DNA of 64,000 bases from Elusimicrobiota bacterium (GCA_016721625.1 JADKHR010000001.1:744001-808000), one strand, 5' to 3'; shown: positions 7,559 through 16,584, counted from the stretch's first letter. The notes: a model not told the origin generated them from the letters alone. Made by a program: numbers and translations.

Positions 7559-8596
7559 TTAGGACGTCGTCTGTTTAATAAACGTTTGAATGTGCATCAT
7601 CTCCGGCACGGGAGGCCGGGAGAGGAGATCCCGCATCGCGTTCCGAGCCGGTTTCCCTTCGTAGAGAACGCGGTACAGTTCCGAGATAATCGGGAGATCC
7701 AAACCGTGCCGGTCCGCCAACTGTTTGGCGCTCTTGGTCGTGGGAACCCCTTCGGCCACCATGGTCATCTCGGCCAGGGCCTGCGCCAGGGTCTTTCCGA
7801 ACCCCATTTTTTCGCCGAAGGAGCGGTTCCGCGAATGGCGGGAAGTGCAGGTGACGATCAGGTCGCCCAAACCCGCCAAACCCAGGAACGTGATGACTTG
7901 GGCCCCCTCGGCCACACCGAGGCGAACCATTTCGTTCAACCCCCGGGTCATGAGGGCCGCTTTCGTATTATCGCCGAACCCAAGCCCGTCGGAAACGCCG
8001 CAGGCGACGGCGAACACGTTTTTCAGGGCGCCGCACAGCTCCACCCCGACGAAATCCGGGTTCGTGTAAACCCGCAAATGGTCGGCGTTGAAAATATCCA
8101 CCAGGGTCTCCCGGAAAGGACCGGGCCCGGCGGCGACGACGGCCGTCGGGAGCGACCGAGCCACCTCCTCCGCATGGGACGGCCCGGCCAGAACGGTCAC
8201 GCGCCCCGCCAAGGCGGGTTCCGCCTCCACGATCACCTCCGTCATCCGTTTCAAGGTGTCGTTCTCAATGCCCTTGGAAACGCTGGCCGCCCAGGCCCCG
8301 GGCGCCAGAGCGCCGCTCGCGCGGACCGCTTGAAAGGTTTTCCGCACGTGGGTCGAGGGAACCGCGTTTACAATAACCGGACGGTCCGCCAGAGCGGCCG
8401 CCAGGTCGCTGGTGACCCGAACGTCGGCGTGGAGAACCAAATGGGGCAAGGTCGGCAATCGGCGCGTGCGGGACAAGCGGTCGGCGTCGGAGGGAGAGAA
8501 CTCCCACACGCAGACGTCGTGCCCGTTTTTCGCCAAGTGATCGGCCAGCGTGGCCCCCCAGCTTCCACCGCCTAGAATGGCAATCCTTTCTTTCAT
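7559..8596 (-). CDS. gpsA: Glycerol-3-phosphate dehydrogenase [NAD(P)+]
   Basis: GpsA reduces dihydroxyacetone phosphate to sn-glycerol-3-phosphate, the backbone for phospholipids. The Rossmann motif is IAILGGGSWGATLADHLAKN (residues 5-24), ASVSKGIE lies near residue 107, and the catalytic Lys segment is LCGALKNVFAVACG. GFGDNTKAALMTRGLNEM is the substrate site. The length (345) is normal. ATG 8596 overlaps plsY by four bases, so the two consecutive enzymes of phosphatidate synthesis are coupled. Confidence 0.97.
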   Translation of the reverse strand: MKERIAILGGGSWGATLADHLAKNGHDVCVWEFSPSDADRLSRTRRLPTLPHLVLHADVRVTSDLAAALADRPVIVNAVPSTHVRKTFQAVRASGALAPGAWAASVSKGIENDTLKRMTEVIVEAEPALAGRVTVLAGPSHAEEVARSLPTAVVAAGPGPFRETLVDIFNADHLRVYTNPDFVGVELCGALKNVFAVACGVSDGLGFGDNTKAALMTRGLNEMVRLGVAEGAQVITFLGLAGLGDLIVTCTSRHSRNRSFGEKMGFGKTLAQALAEMTMVAEGVPTTKSAKQLADRHGLDLPIISELYRVLYEGKPARNAMRDLLSRPPVPEMMHIQTFIKQTTS

Positions 8597-9204
8597 GAGG
8601 AGGTTCCTTTCTTCGACGTAAACAAAAGGGGAGGTTCCTGGCCCCGCCGGAGCCGTCGGATATTCGGCGCATGGCGAAGGATGACCACCACGCTAATTAC
8701 CACGGCCAAACCCCATCGGGGGGTCGAGCTCCCCAACACCCCGGCGGCCACCGGGAGGGACGCCGCGGCCAGAATGGACCCGACGGAAACCCGTCGGGAT
8801 AATAGGAAAGCGCCCAGGAACACCAAAAGAGCCACTCCCATGGGACCCGGGAGAAGGGCCAGAAAAACCCCCGCCGACGTCGCGACGCCTTTCCCCCCGC
8901 GAAACTTCACCCACACCGACCAGCTGTGCCCGCCCACCGCGGCCACCCCCGCTAAAAGCGGCCAAAAGTCTCCCCCGCAGACAACCAGGGCGATTCCCAC
9001 GGAAAGGACCCCTTTGGCGATATCGATGAAAAGAGTGGCGATCCCCGCCGTTTTCCCCACGGAGCGAAAAACGTTGGTGGCCCCGACGTTGCCCGATCCG
9101 ACGGTACGGATGTCAATCCCCTTCAACCAACGGCCCAGGAGATAGCCCGTGGGGATGGACCCCAGAAGATAGGCCGCTAGAACGACCAGCCACCCCCCCG
9201 TCAT
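8593..9204 (-). CDS. plsY: Glycerol-3-phosphate acyltransferase
   Basis: PlsY acylates glycerol-3-phosphate using acyl-phosphate at the inner membrane. The family motifs are GSIPTGYLLGR, SGNVGATNVFR and FRGGKGVATSAGVFL, spread over multiple membrane helices. It is 203 residues long. It overlaps der upstream and gpsA downstream by four bases each. PlsY depends on acyl-phosphate made by PlsX, which is not in this window. Confidence 0.97.
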   Translation of the reverse strand: MTGGWLVVLAAYLLGSIPTGYLLGRWLKGIDIRTVGSGNVGATNVFRSVGKTAGIATLFIDIAKGVLSVGIALVVCGGDFWPLLAGVAAVGGHSWSVWVKFRGGKGVATSAGVFLALLPGPMGVALLVFLGAFLLSRRVSVGSILAAASLPVAAGVLGSSTPRWGLAVVISVVVILRHAPNIRRLRRGQEPPLLFTSKKGTSS

Positions 9205-10529
9205 CTTTTCCCCTTCTTAAATTTCAAAACCAACGGCACGCCGGCCAACCCGTGGGCCTCCCGGAAAACTTTCTCCAGATGCCGTTCATAGGAAAAATGA
9301 ACCTCTTCCGGGAGGAGGTTGGAACGGAGGACGAACACGGGCGGAGCCGACGCCACCTGGGACGCGCTGTAAAAGTTCATCTTGCGTCCCCGAAAAGAGT
9401 AGGGGCGTTCCTGAACCGCTTTCCAGAAAAAGGCCGTCAGCTCCTCATTCACAAAACGCCGGTGATACTCTTCCCGCGCGGTGCGGAGCGCGAGCAGAAG
9501 CTCCTCGATATGGTGCCCCGTCTTGGCCGACAGGAACACCAAGGGGCTATGCGCCAAAAAGGGCATGCCCTCCGGCGTGCGGTCCCGGAAATACCCGGCG
9601 CTGGGGGCGCGATCCGTCACGAGGTCCCACTTGTTAACGCCGACCACGCAGGCCCGGCGTTTTTCGTCGATCAACCGGCCCACGGCCACATCGCCCTCGG
9701 TCAAACCCTCCGACGCGTCCACCAAAAGCAGAGCCACCTCGCACCGGTCCAAAGCCCGCTCCGTCATGAGGCGGGTCAGCCCCTCCAAATCGTCGGCCTT
9801 GGACTTCTTCGAGCGGAGACCCGCCGTATCGATGAAAACGAAGTCCTGGTCTTTCCAACGCAGGGAACTGTCGATGGTGTCCCGGGTGGTTCCGGGCACC
9901 GGGGAAACGATCATGCGCTCCTCGCCCACCAAGCGGTTGGTCAAAGAGGATTTCCCCACGTTCGGCCGGCCCACGAGAGCCACCCGAACCGAGTTCGGGT
10001 CCAAGGCCGATTCCTCGCCCTCCTTCGGGGGCCCGCCCGTGCGTTCCTCCAAGGCGTCCAAAAGTCCCGTGATGCGCCGGCCGTGGGAAGCCGACAGAGT
10101 GAGCAAGGTGGGAAACCCCAACCGAGCGAAATCCCCGAGGATCGCGTCCCGCCGTTCGTCGTCCGCCTTGTTGACGACCACAATCACCCGCTTGGCGATG
10201 GGGCGAAGGAGGCGCGCGAAATCCTGATCGCCGGGCGTCACCCCCTCGCCGGCGTCCACCACCCAGAGGACGGCGTCCGCCCGATGAATCCAGCGTTCCA
10301 CCTGTGTCCGCACGGAGGCCATGACATCCTCCCCCGGCCCATAGCCGCCGGTGTCCACGATGCGATAGACCCGCCCGTTCCAATGGCAAACCCCTTCGAT
10401 CCAATCCCGCGTGGTGCCGGCGATGGGAGAGGTGATGGCCCGGCGCTTCTCGCAAAGACGGTTGAAGAGCGTTGATTTCCCAACGTTGGGGCGGCCCACG
10501 ATCACCGCGCTGGACGGCGCCCCGCTCAA
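9201..10529 (-). CDS. der: Ribosome-assembly GTPase Der (EngA)
   Basis: Der has two tandem GTPase domains: G1 motifs GRPNVGKSTLFNRL (near residue 10) and GRPNVGKSSLTNRL (near residue 170), NKADD and NKWD specificity motifs, and a C-terminal KH-like domain. It is needed for 50S subunit maturation. The frame is open far upstream, but the family N-terminus fixes the start at TTG 10529 (LSGAPSSAVIVGRPNVGKS), which overlaps the pgsA stop (TTGA). The 442-residue length is normal. Confidence 0.96.
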   Translation of the reverse strand: MSGAPSSAVIVGRPNVGKSTLFNRLCEKRRAITSPIAGTTRDWIEGVCHWNGRVYRIVDTGGYGPGEDVMASVRTQVERWIHRADAVLWVVDAGEGVTPGDQDFARLLRPIAKRVIVVVNKADDERRDAILGDFARLGFPTLLTLSASHGRRITGLLDALEERTGGPPKEGEESALDPNSVRVALVGRPNVGKSSLTNRLVGEERMIVSPVPGTTRDTIDSSLRWKDQDFVFIDTAGLRSKKSKADDLEGLTRLMTERALDRCEVALLLVDASEGLTEGDVAVGRLIDEKRRACVVGVNKWDLVTDRAPSAGYFRDRTPEGMPFLAHSPLVFLSAKTGHHIEELLLALRTAREEYHRRFVNEELTAFFWKAVQERPYSFRGRKMNFYSASQVASAPPVFVLRSNLLPEEVHFSYERHLEKVFREAHGLAGVPLVLKFKKGKR

Positions 10530-11083
10530 CCCAGTTCTCCCAAAGTCTTCGAACCCACCCACACGTAATCCGCCGTCGACAAAATCGTCACGAACACCAT
10601 GGGCCACAGCATGGCGGCCGGCCACGTTTGTCCGGGAAACGCCAGGGCGGCCATCACCGTCGTCATCTGCATCAAGGTCGTGGCCTTGCCCAGCCAGCGG
10701 GGGTGGACCACATAGTTCCCCGTGAGGATCGTGATCACGTTCCAGCCCAGGAGGATCATGAGGTCCCGGGAGAACACCACGATGAACACCCACATGGGAA
10801 CGCGGCCCAAATGGACGAGGACCAAAAAAGAGGAGGACAAGAGGAGTTTGTCGGCGATGGGGTCGAGGAATTTCCCCAGGGTGGTCTGCTCGCCCCGCCA
10901 TCGCGCCACGGCGCCGTCCAGCACGTCGGAGAGCGCGGCCAGAATGAAAATGTAGAGGGGCCACAACCGCTCCCCCCGGAGCAATAGAATCACCAGGAGC
11001 GGCGTCAGCAAAAGACGAACGATGGTGATCCGGTTGGCCCAAGTCAGGCGCCGGGCGCGGCGCGGGGTTCCTTTAACGGACAC
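10526..11083 (-). CDS. pgsA: CDP-diacylglycerol-glycerol-3-phosphate 3-phosphatidyltransferase
   Basis: PgsA makes phosphatidylglycerol phosphate. The CDP-alcohol phosphatidyltransferase motif DG-X2-AR-X8-G-X3-D-X3-D is seen as DGAVAR...GKFLDPIADK, within about 185 residues carrying several membrane helices. The GTG at 11083 (VSVKGTPRRARRLTWANRIT) gives a short basic N-terminus and overlaps the hflX 3' end by 11 bp. It is the third phospholipid gene in this operon; cardiolipin synthase is encoded at 23.4 kb. Confidence 0.95.
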   Translation of the reverse strand: MSVKGTPRRARRLTWANRITIVRLLLTPLLVILLLRGERLWPLYIFILAALSDVLDGAVARWRGEQTTLGKFLDPIADKLLLSSSFLVLVHLGRVPMWVFIVVFSRDLMILLGWNVITILTGNYVVHPRWLGKATTLMQMTTVMAALAFPGQTWPAAMLWPMVFVTILSTADYVWVGSKTLGELG

Positions 11084-12323
11084 GGCGCAACTCCTTTTCA
11101 ATGTAACCCCAGCTTTTTGGGTCCAGTTTGACCCGGAAGCGCGTCCCGGCGGACACCGGCTTCTCCGAAAGGACGCGCCCGGTTCCGTACAGCGACGGCA
11201 GGAGATCCCGTCGATCGTGAGGGAGAACGAACGAGTGTTCTTCGAGCCCCGCCTCCAGCTTCTCTTCAATGAGGTGGAGAAAGGCGTCCAAACCGTCGCC
11301 CGTTTTCGCGGAGACCAGGGTGTGCCCATCCCTCCGAGCCCGCTGGCGTTGCGGCGCCGTGAGCGCGTCGGCTTTATTGAAAAGGTCCAAGCGGGGCAAT
11401 TGATCCGCCTCTAAGGTGGTGAGAACGTCCTCGACCACCCGCCGTTGTTCCAGCCACGCTGGGTTGGAGGCGTCCAGCACATGGACAAGGAAGTCCGCAT
11501 CCCGCGCCTCTTCCAACGTCGCGTGGAAAGCCGCCACGAGATGGTGGGGCAAACGCTGGATGAACCCCACGGTGTCCACGAACAACGCCAGCCGCCCGCC
11601 CGGAAGCTTGACCCGCCGGGTGGTGGGATCGAGGGTGGCGAACAATTTGTCGTCCGAGAGAACATCCAGGGCGCGGCTGGTGTGGAGGGCGTTTAAGAGA
11701 GTGGACTTGCCCGCGTTCGTGTACCCCACGATGGCCACCAGAGGGAGCGTGGTCTTCCGCCGATTGTCCCGTTGGAGGGACCGCTGGGCGCGAACGCCGT
11801 CCATTTCGCGCTTCAGCCGCACGATCCGCTCCCGAATGCGCCGTTGCGAAATTTCCAGTTTCCGTTCGCCGGGACCGCGGGTCCCAATCCCGCCGGTCTG
11901 CTGTTCAAATCGTCCAAACCGTTCCGTCACCCGCGGCAGAAGATAATTCATCTGCGCCAACTCGACCTGAAGTTTGCCCTCCCGGGAACGCGCCCGCTGG
12001 GAGAAAATGTCCAAAATGAGCCGCGTGCGATCAATGATCTTGGCCGGGATGATCTCCTGAAGATTTTTCTGCTGGCTGGGCGAAAGTTCTTCGTCGAAGA
12101 CCACCGCCACGAGTCCTTGGGTCCGGACCAACTCCGCGATCTCCTCCGCCTTGCCCGCGCCGATCAACGTGGCCGGATCCCGCCGGGCTCGCTCCTGCAC
12201 GACGGTAAACTCCGCCGCGCCGCCGGCCGTTTCCAACAAGCGTTTGAGTTCCTCCAGGGAGGCCTCCGAGGCTCTGTCGTCCGTGCCTTTCAATCGAATC
12301 CCCACCGCGGCGGTGCGTTCCAT
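11073..12323 (-). CDS. hflX: Ribosome-associated GTPase HflX
   Basis: HflX binds and rescues stalled 70S/50S ribosomes. The N-terminal HflX domain includes VVFDEELSPSQQKNLQ and the glycine-rich linker GGIGTRGPGERKLE. The G domain has GYTNAGKSTLLNAL, DTVGFIQRLPH and NKAD. A C-terminal HflX-like domain follows. The start at ATG 12323 gives 416 residues; the frame runs upstream without family similarity. It lies 48 bp after miaA, as miaA-hflX neighbours are common in bacteria (usually with hfq, which is absent here). Confidence 0.96.
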   Translation of the reverse strand: MERTAAVGIRLKGTDDRASEASLEELKRLLETAGGAAEFTVVQERARRDPATLIGAGKAEEIAELVRTQGLVAVVFDEELSPSQQKNLQEIIPAKIIDRTRLILDIFSQRARSREGKLQVELAQMNYLLPRVTERFGRFEQQTGGIGTRGPGERKLEISQRRIRERIVRLKREMDGVRAQRSLQRDNRRKTTLPLVAIVGYTNAGKSTLLNALHTSRALDVLSDDKLFATLDPTTRRVKLPGGRLALFVDTVGFIQRLPHHLVAAFHATLEEARDADFLVHVLDASNPAWLEQRRVVEDVLTTLEADQLPRLDLFNKADALTAPQRQRARRDGHTLVSAKTGDGLDAFLHLIEEKLEAGLEEHSFVLPHDRRDLLPSLYGTGRVLSEKPVSAGTRFRVKLDPKSWGYIEKELRRVR

Positions 12324-12370
12324 GGCCGCTATTCTAGCGTTTCCTGAAAACTTAGGGAAGTCATAGGATT

Positions 12371-13342
12371 TCAAACCCACTGTCCCTGAAGCCCGTCCGC
12401 CGCTTCCTCCGGATGGAAAGGGGAACGAACATCGAGCCACCGGAGTTCTTTTTCTCCCCGAAACCAGGTCCATTGACGTTTGGCATAGAGTCTCGTTTGT
12501 TTGAAAAACTCCCGCTCGAATTCTTCTCTGGAAATCTGTCCGGCGCCATGGGCCAAGGCCTCGCGGTAACCCAGGGACTGGAAAGCGGGAGCCGAGAGCG
12601 GGACCCCCTGGGCCAACAGGTCTTTCGTCTCCGCTAAAATCCCCTCCGCCATGGACCGGCACCGTTGCTCCAAACGATTCTGGGCGGCGGCGGGTTCCCA
12701 ACGAAGTCCGCACCAAACGAAATCCCAGGGAGCGGCGCGGGTCCCTTCCCTTTGAAGGTCCGATAGGCGCCGCCCCGTCAGACGATAGACCTCCAGAGCG
12801 CGGACCACCCGCTGAAGATTGTTGGCGGGGATGGCCAGCGCGGCGGCCGGGTCCACCCGGGAGAGTTCCCCGTGGAGGGCCGCGCGGCCTTCCCGGCGGG
12901 CGCGGTCGGAGAGTTCCTGTCGGAGGCGCGGGTCTCCCGTGGGGAGAGGCGCGAGTCCCCGAACTAGGGATCGCAGATACATCCCCGTCCCGCCGACGAT
13001 GATCGCGGGGACCCCGCGCTCTTGGAGATCGTCCAAGACCGTCGACGCTTCCCGAACGAAGTCGCCCGCCGTGTAAGGGTCCGTGGGCGGGACATGGTCC
13101 AGGAGGTGATGCGGAACGCCCTGGACGACGTAACGCCGCCCCTGGGGGGTTGGGACCCACGCCCCTTCCGGTTTCGCCGTCCCGGCGCGAAGGCCCTGGT
13201 ACACCTGGCGGGAATCCGCCGAAATGATTTCCGCCGAGCGGCGCCGCGCGAGGGAGAGAGCCACGTCGGTCTTCCCGGACCCTGTCGGGCCCGCGAGGAT
13301 CAAGACCGGAAGCTCCCCCGGGCGCCGATCCGACGTCGTCAT
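12371..13342 (-). CDS. miaA: tRNA dimethylallyltransferase
   Basis: MiaA adds the isopentenyl group to A37 of tRNAs reading UNN codons. The P-loop is LAGPTGSGKTDVALSLA, followed by SADSRQVYQGL (catalytic Asp) and IIVGGTGMYLRSL. QTRLYAKRQWTWFR is the tRNA-binding tail. It is 323 residues long and intact. ATG 13342 overlaps the DCC gene by four bases. Confidence 0.97.
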   Translation of the reverse strand: MTTSDRRPGELPVLILAGPTGSGKTDVALSLARRRSAEIISADSRQVYQGLRAGTAKPEGAWVPTPQGRRYVVQGVPHHLLDHVPPTDPYTAGDFVREASTVLDDLQERGVPAIIVGGTGMYLRSLVRGLAPLPTGDPRLRQELSDRARREGRAALHGELSRVDPAAALAIPANNLQRVVRALEVYRLTGRRLSDLQREGTRAAPWDFVWCGLRWEPAAAQNRLEQRCRSMAEGILAETKDLLAQGVPLSAPAFQSLGYREALAHGAGQISREEFEREFFKQTRLYAKRQWTWFRGEKELRWLDVRSPFHPEEAADGLQGQWV

Positions 13343-13740
13343 TGACCCTCCCGAGGGGGACCGAGAAGGAGATCCAAGACCCCCGAGAGGACGGGCCGCG
13401 TCCAGGACACCACCCGGTAACCGGCCTCGCTTAGCCCCGCGAACCAGCGGTGGGAACGATATCGGTTTAAAAAGAAGGGAAACCCCAGGAGCGCCCGGGT
13501 TCGAAAAACCGCCTCGGCCCCTTGATGAAGGACCCCGTCGGAGTCAAGCAGAACGACGGATCGTGCGGTCAAATCAAGGGAAAGGGCGGGGAACCGTGCC
13601 GCCGCGTCTTCCCGACGGAGGACCTCCACCCGGCCCCCCGCTCGACGGCGAACCCACCCGACCGATCGGCGGCAAAATCCGCAATCCCCATCGTAGATCA
13701 GCACGGGTTTGGCCGCCTCCACCGACGGAATCAAAACCAT
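13339..13740 (-). CDS. DCC-family (DUF393) thiol-disulfide oxidoreductase-like protein
   Basis: A 133-residue protein with the DCC signature YDGDCGFCRRSVGWVRRR (residues 16-33), where the C-X2-C pair sits in a thioredoxin-like fold, and the family tail segment around YRVVSWTR. It is the first gene of the long operon that continues through miaA. The biochemical role of the family is not well defined; a redox role is inferred from the CxxC. Confidence 0.85.
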   Translation of the reverse strand: MVLIPSVEAAKPVLIYDGDCGFCRRSVGWVRRRAGGRVEVLRREDAAARFPALSLDLTARSVVLLDSDGVLHQGAEAVFRTRALLGFPFFLNRYRSHRWFAGLSEAGYRVVSWTRPVLSGVLDLLLGPPREGQ

Positions 13741-13923
13741 TCCGCGACCTCCCCTGGCCCCTCCTTGGGAAGGAGGGGAGAAAAAAAAGATAAGACTCCT
13801 GGAATCGGTATGTGTTCATTCCAGAGTCTTCGGTTGGTTTGGAATGTTGGTTCCCCATGAGGCGGTTTGAGCACGACGTTTTGGCGGTTGCGGTGCGGCC
13901 CGTTGTGCCGGCGATAGGGTGCT

Positions 13924-13979
13924 GTCGCGGCGAATAGGCCGCGACGTTTAGCACGGGCTCGCGTCGGCGCGAGCCCTGG
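13924..13979 (+). repeat. Hairpin repeat F, copy 2
   Basis: GTCGCGGC-GAATAG-GCCGCGAC (13924-13945) plus the conserved flank GTTTAGCACGGGC. It is paired with copy 1 at 2680-2744, and the arms differ by one compensatory base pair. In this copy the next hairpin is a perfect 9-bp stem with a TCGG loop. Confidence 0.8.
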
Positions 13980-14093
13980 CCCCGAAGGGGTTGAGCCGAG
14001 CCGGTCTCGTTTTGGCGGCGAAGCCGACAGAGACCGGGCCCGGCGTTTCTGCCGGGCCACTTGAGGGCCGCCCGTCAAAACGGCGCGCGCAAG

Positions 14094-14167
14094 CCGTCCC
14101 GTCCGACATGGATATCCGAAGTCGGGACGGCACCGACCATGGAGATGAATTATAGAACGGTGCCGAT
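14094..14167 (-). repeat. Hairpin repeat E, copy 2
   Basis: The reverse complement of this segment aligns with 5776-5844. Shared blocks are TCGGCACCGT, GTCGGTGCCGTCCCGACTTCGG (broken here by one small difference in flank) and GTCGGACGGGACGG. The outer segment is more diverged than the core. Confidence 0.75.
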
Positions 14168-14184
14168 CGGGGCGCATTTCTTTT

Positions 14185-14220
14185 GGTTCCTTTTCTTTGT
14201 GCGTGCAAAGAAAAGGAACC
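14185..14220. repeat. Perfect 15-bp inverted repeat
   Basis: GGTTCCTTTTCTTTG-TGCGTG-CAAAGAAAAGGAACC forms a perfect hairpin with a 6-nt loop. It is not followed by a T-run in either direction that would make it a standard terminator. It lies at the edge of the hairpin island, downstream of the secreted-protein gene at 14321-14914. Confidence 0.85.
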
Positions 14221-14320
14221 CGGGGTAGGAGGGGGTGGAGCCCCCTTGCTTGAAAACAGAAGTCAAAGCCATTCCATCCAGATCAACGAGAAACCTGAAA
14301 ACCGAAAATAGAGGCGGCGG

Positions 14321-14914
14321 TCAGGGTTTCTTGGGAGGCGCGGGGGGTTCATTCATCGCGGCGGTGACATCGCCGGGTTCCAGGCCCGAAGCGGCGGACT
14401 CCGCCCAGGCCTGGCGCTTGGTGGGAAGGCGGCCGGCCAAGGGACCGTATTTTCGCGACCAAAGGATTTTTCCGGAAGCGTCGAACAAGGTGACCCAAAT
14501 GCTGTTATCGTCGGGTTCCCGTTGAGACCAGGCCTTGAACTCCTGGGTCCACTGGCCCGTAGGATCTTCGGGTTGGGGCGGCATGACGACGGTCTGCTCC
14601 TGCAAGACCAACAGCCGTCCGCCCTCCAGCGGCGTCGCGGCCGAATCCTTGGCGGAGAGGCGCGCGAACTTGAGGCCCCGATCGAGGGCTCTCGATTTCA
14701 GCTTCTCATCCTTGATCTCGTCCGCTGAAACCGGCAGATATTCCCGAACGCTCATGAGCGGGATTTCCTTCAGCGTCCGCTTGGATTCCGTGACGAGGAC
14801 CGCGAGGTTCCGGCCCGTGCGTTTTTCTTTCGTCAACGACCACCTCCCCTCCGCGGCGAAACACCCCGCCGACATCCCAACGACGAAACAGAAGATGAAA
14901 CAAACTTTTTTCAT
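14321..14914 (-). CDS. Secreted protein of unknown function
   Basis: A 197-residue protein beginning MKKVCFIFCFVVGMSAGCFA, a typical signal peptide with cleavage expected after the FAA region. The mature part has a middle segment SADEIKDEKLKSRALDRG and an ending rich in Pro and Lys (EPPAPPKKP). WVTLFDASGKILWSRKYGPL is reminiscent of proteins that report or hold a ratio-type value, but I recognise no family. It stands alone: the exporter operon ends 104 bp upstream of it, with a REP palindrome between. Confidence 0.72.
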   Translation of the reverse strand: MKKVCFIFCFVVGMSAGCFAAEGRWSLTKEKRTGRNLAVLVTESKRTLKEIPLMSVREYLPVSADEIKDEKLKSRALDRGLKFARLSAKDSAATPLEGGRLLVLQEQTVVMPPQPEDPTGQWTQEFKAWSQREPDDNSIWVTLFDASGKILWSRKYGPLAGRLPTKRQAWAESAASGLEPGDVTAAMNEPPAPPKKP

Positions 14915-14957
14915 GGCCGCTCCTTTTATGACCCCCCGCCATGTTCCGCCTCCGGCC

Positions 14958-14986
14958 CCCTCTCCCGCCTCGAAGGCGGGAGAGGG
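14958..14986. repeat. REP-like palindrome, family A
   Basis: CCCTCTCCCGCC-TCGAA-GGCGGGAGAGGG, a 12-bp perfect stem. Close relatives are at 34034-34062 and 42847-42870, and longer variants with extra inner sequence at 26018-26090 and 57462-57533. Confidence 0.85.
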
Positions 14987-15017
14987 ATGGGGAGAGGGAG
15001 CCAGGCGGAAGGAAATC

Positions 15018-15827
15018 CTAGTAATGCCCCAACGTCCCGTCGGCCCTAGCCCGACGGAGAGACCGGCTGAAAACAAAAACCCCCAACGGCCACAGGACCG
15101 CGATGAACAGAGCGAGCGCCGCGAGTTGGGGCGAGACGTCCTTCCAACCGGCGCCCATGAGAAGGCTCTTTCTCAGCCCCTCCAGCGCGTGGGTCATGGG
15201 GATAAAAAGCGCCGCCTTTCGCAGGCCCAGGGGAAGGGCGACGATCGGAAAGAATACGCCGCCCAGGAGGTTGCTCGTGGCTTCCATGAACCAGGTGACC
15301 GGGTTCCCCCGCTTGAAGCGCATAATAAACGAGGCCGAAAAGACGCCGAGCCCCATGAACGCGAAGAGCGTCAGGACCAACACGGCGAGGGCGGGTCCGA
15401 CGCGGGCCTGGCTCATCCGGAACCCGAAAAAGATCGCCCCGAGAATAAGGTAAAGAGCCACGCGGATCGTGGCGTACAGAAAGTCCCACAGGGAGGACCC
15501 CACAAGAAAACGGGGCGTGTTCACGGGCGTCATCAGAAGGGGTTCCAGGGTGTTAAGGAATTGTTCCTGGCGGAGGGACTGGGAAAAAGAATTGAGCCCC
15601 ACGTTTTGGTAAGCCGCAAAGGCGACGCCGATCAAGACGAAGGCGAAATAATCCCCTCCGTAGTCCTTGAGGAAGGGAGAGGCCGAGGCCCCGAAGAAAC
15701 GCGACACGAAGTAGTAGGTGGCCGCCGTAAAAAAAACCCCCGCCAGGTCCACGAAAAAACCCACTTTGTAGGACGTATGGATGAGCGCGTCCCGCCGAAA
15801 AAAAGCCCACAGGGTTTTAAACGGCAT
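15018..15827 (-). CDS. ABC-2 type transporter permease
   Basis: A 269-residue membrane protein with about six hydrophobic helices and an ABC-2 layout (N-terminal cytoplasmic helix MPFKTLWAFFRRDALIHTSY, then TM segments such as ALAVLVLTLFAFMGLGVFSA). It overlaps the 3' end of the ATPase gene by 11 bp. Together they form an exporter of the NodI/NodJ or polysaccharide/drug type. The substrate is unknown. Confidence 0.9.
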   Translation of the reverse strand: MPFKTLWAFFRRDALIHTSYKVGFFVDLAGVFFTAATYYFVSRFFGASASPFLKDYGGDYFAFVLIGVAFAAYQNVGLNSFSQSLRQEQFLNTLEPLLMTPVNTPRFLVGSSLWDFLYATIRVALYLILGAIFFGFRMSQARVGPALAVLVLTLFAFMGLGVFSASFIMRFKRGNPVTWFMEATSNLLGGVFFPIVALPLGLRKAALFIPMTHALEGLRKSLLMGAGWKDVSPQLAALALFIAVLWPLGVFVFSRSLRRARADGTLGHY

Positions 15828-16572
15828 CGGGCGTTTCCGTCAGGCTATGAAAGAATTTCTCCAGGTCCAAGTGAGGCTCCTTGGCTCGGGCCTCAGAGAG
15901 GGACCCCGAAAAACGAACCCGGCCGTCCCCCAAAACGACCCAACGGTCGGAAATCTTTTGGGCGTCCTCCAGGTGGTGCGTGGAAACGACCACCGTCTTC
16001 TTACGATTCTTCACCCACTCCTCCCGGATCACGTCCCGAAGCCGGGAGGAAAAGCGCGGGTCGAGGTTTTGGTGGGGCTCGTCCAAGATCAGGAGGGAGG
16101 GATCGTGGAGGTCGGCCCGAGCCAGCAAGAACCGCTGTTTTTGTCCGCTGGAGAGTTCTCGAAAAGGCCGGTCCAGCCCCCCGGAAAGGTCCAGGAGAGA
16201 CGAAAGGTCGGCGAGGCGATTCTCGAAGGCCCGCTCCGAAAGGCCGTACATTTGCCCGTAAAACCACAGGTTCATGCGGCCCGACAGCCGGCCGTAAAAG
16301 GACTGGTCTTCGGTGGAGGCAAAACCGATCATCCGCTTGGCGCGTTCCGGATCCCGGTGGACGTCGAACCCGCCGGCCAAGACGGCGCCCTTTTCCGGGA
16401 TCAACAGAGTGGAGATGATTTTAAGGAGGGTCGTTTTTCCCGATCCGTTCGGACCGAGCAGGCAAAGGAGCCCGCCCGCCGGGACCTCAAAACGGATGTC
16501 CCGAAGAACGTCCCGAACCCCGCGGGAGGACGGAAAAGATTTTGAAACACCGGAGATTTGGAGGTCGGTCAT
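15817..16572 (-). CDS. ABC transporter ATP-binding protein
   Basis: A 251-residue ATPase with Walker A LLGPNGSGKTTLLK (near residue 40), signature LSSGQKQR, Walker B LLILDEPHQ and switch His in STHH. It belongs to the ABC-2 exporter ATPase class and pairs with the downstream permease gene, which overlaps it. It is preceded on the same strand by the HD-GYP gene with only 12 bp between them. Confidence 0.93.
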   Translation of the reverse strand: MTDLQISGVSKSFPSSRGVRDVLRDIRFEVPAGGLLCLLGPNGSGKTTLLKIISTLLIPEKGAVLAGGFDVHRDPERAKRMIGFASTEDQSFYGRLSGRMNLWFYGQMYGLSERAFENRLADLSSLLDLSGGLDRPFRELSSGQKQRFLLARADLHDPSLLILDEPHQNLDPRFSSRLRDVIREEWVKNRKKTVVVSTHHLEDAQKISDRWVVLGDGRVRFSGSLSEARAKEPHLDLEKFFHSLTETPDAV

Positions 16573-16584
16573 AACACCCGGAGG

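Larger units (their letters stand above)
13741..14320. other. Intergenic hairpin-rich island
   Basis: There is no gene in 580 bp. The sequence is a string of palindromes: CCCCTCCTT-GGG-AAGGAGGGG (13758-13778), element F (13924-13979), GGGCTCGCG-TCGG-CGCGAGCCC within it, CCGGTCTC...GAGACCGG and GCCCGGC-GTTTCT-GCCGGGC (about 14000-14060), element E in reverse (14094-14167), and a 15-bp perfect hairpin at 14185-14220. Two of these elements also sit inside the tRNA-Pro tail intervals. Confidence 0.8.

Noticed and set aside
14185..14220. Transcription terminator for the secreted-protein gene
   Set aside because: The stem is strong but lacks a trailing T-run on the minus strand, so it is annotated only as an inverted repeat.
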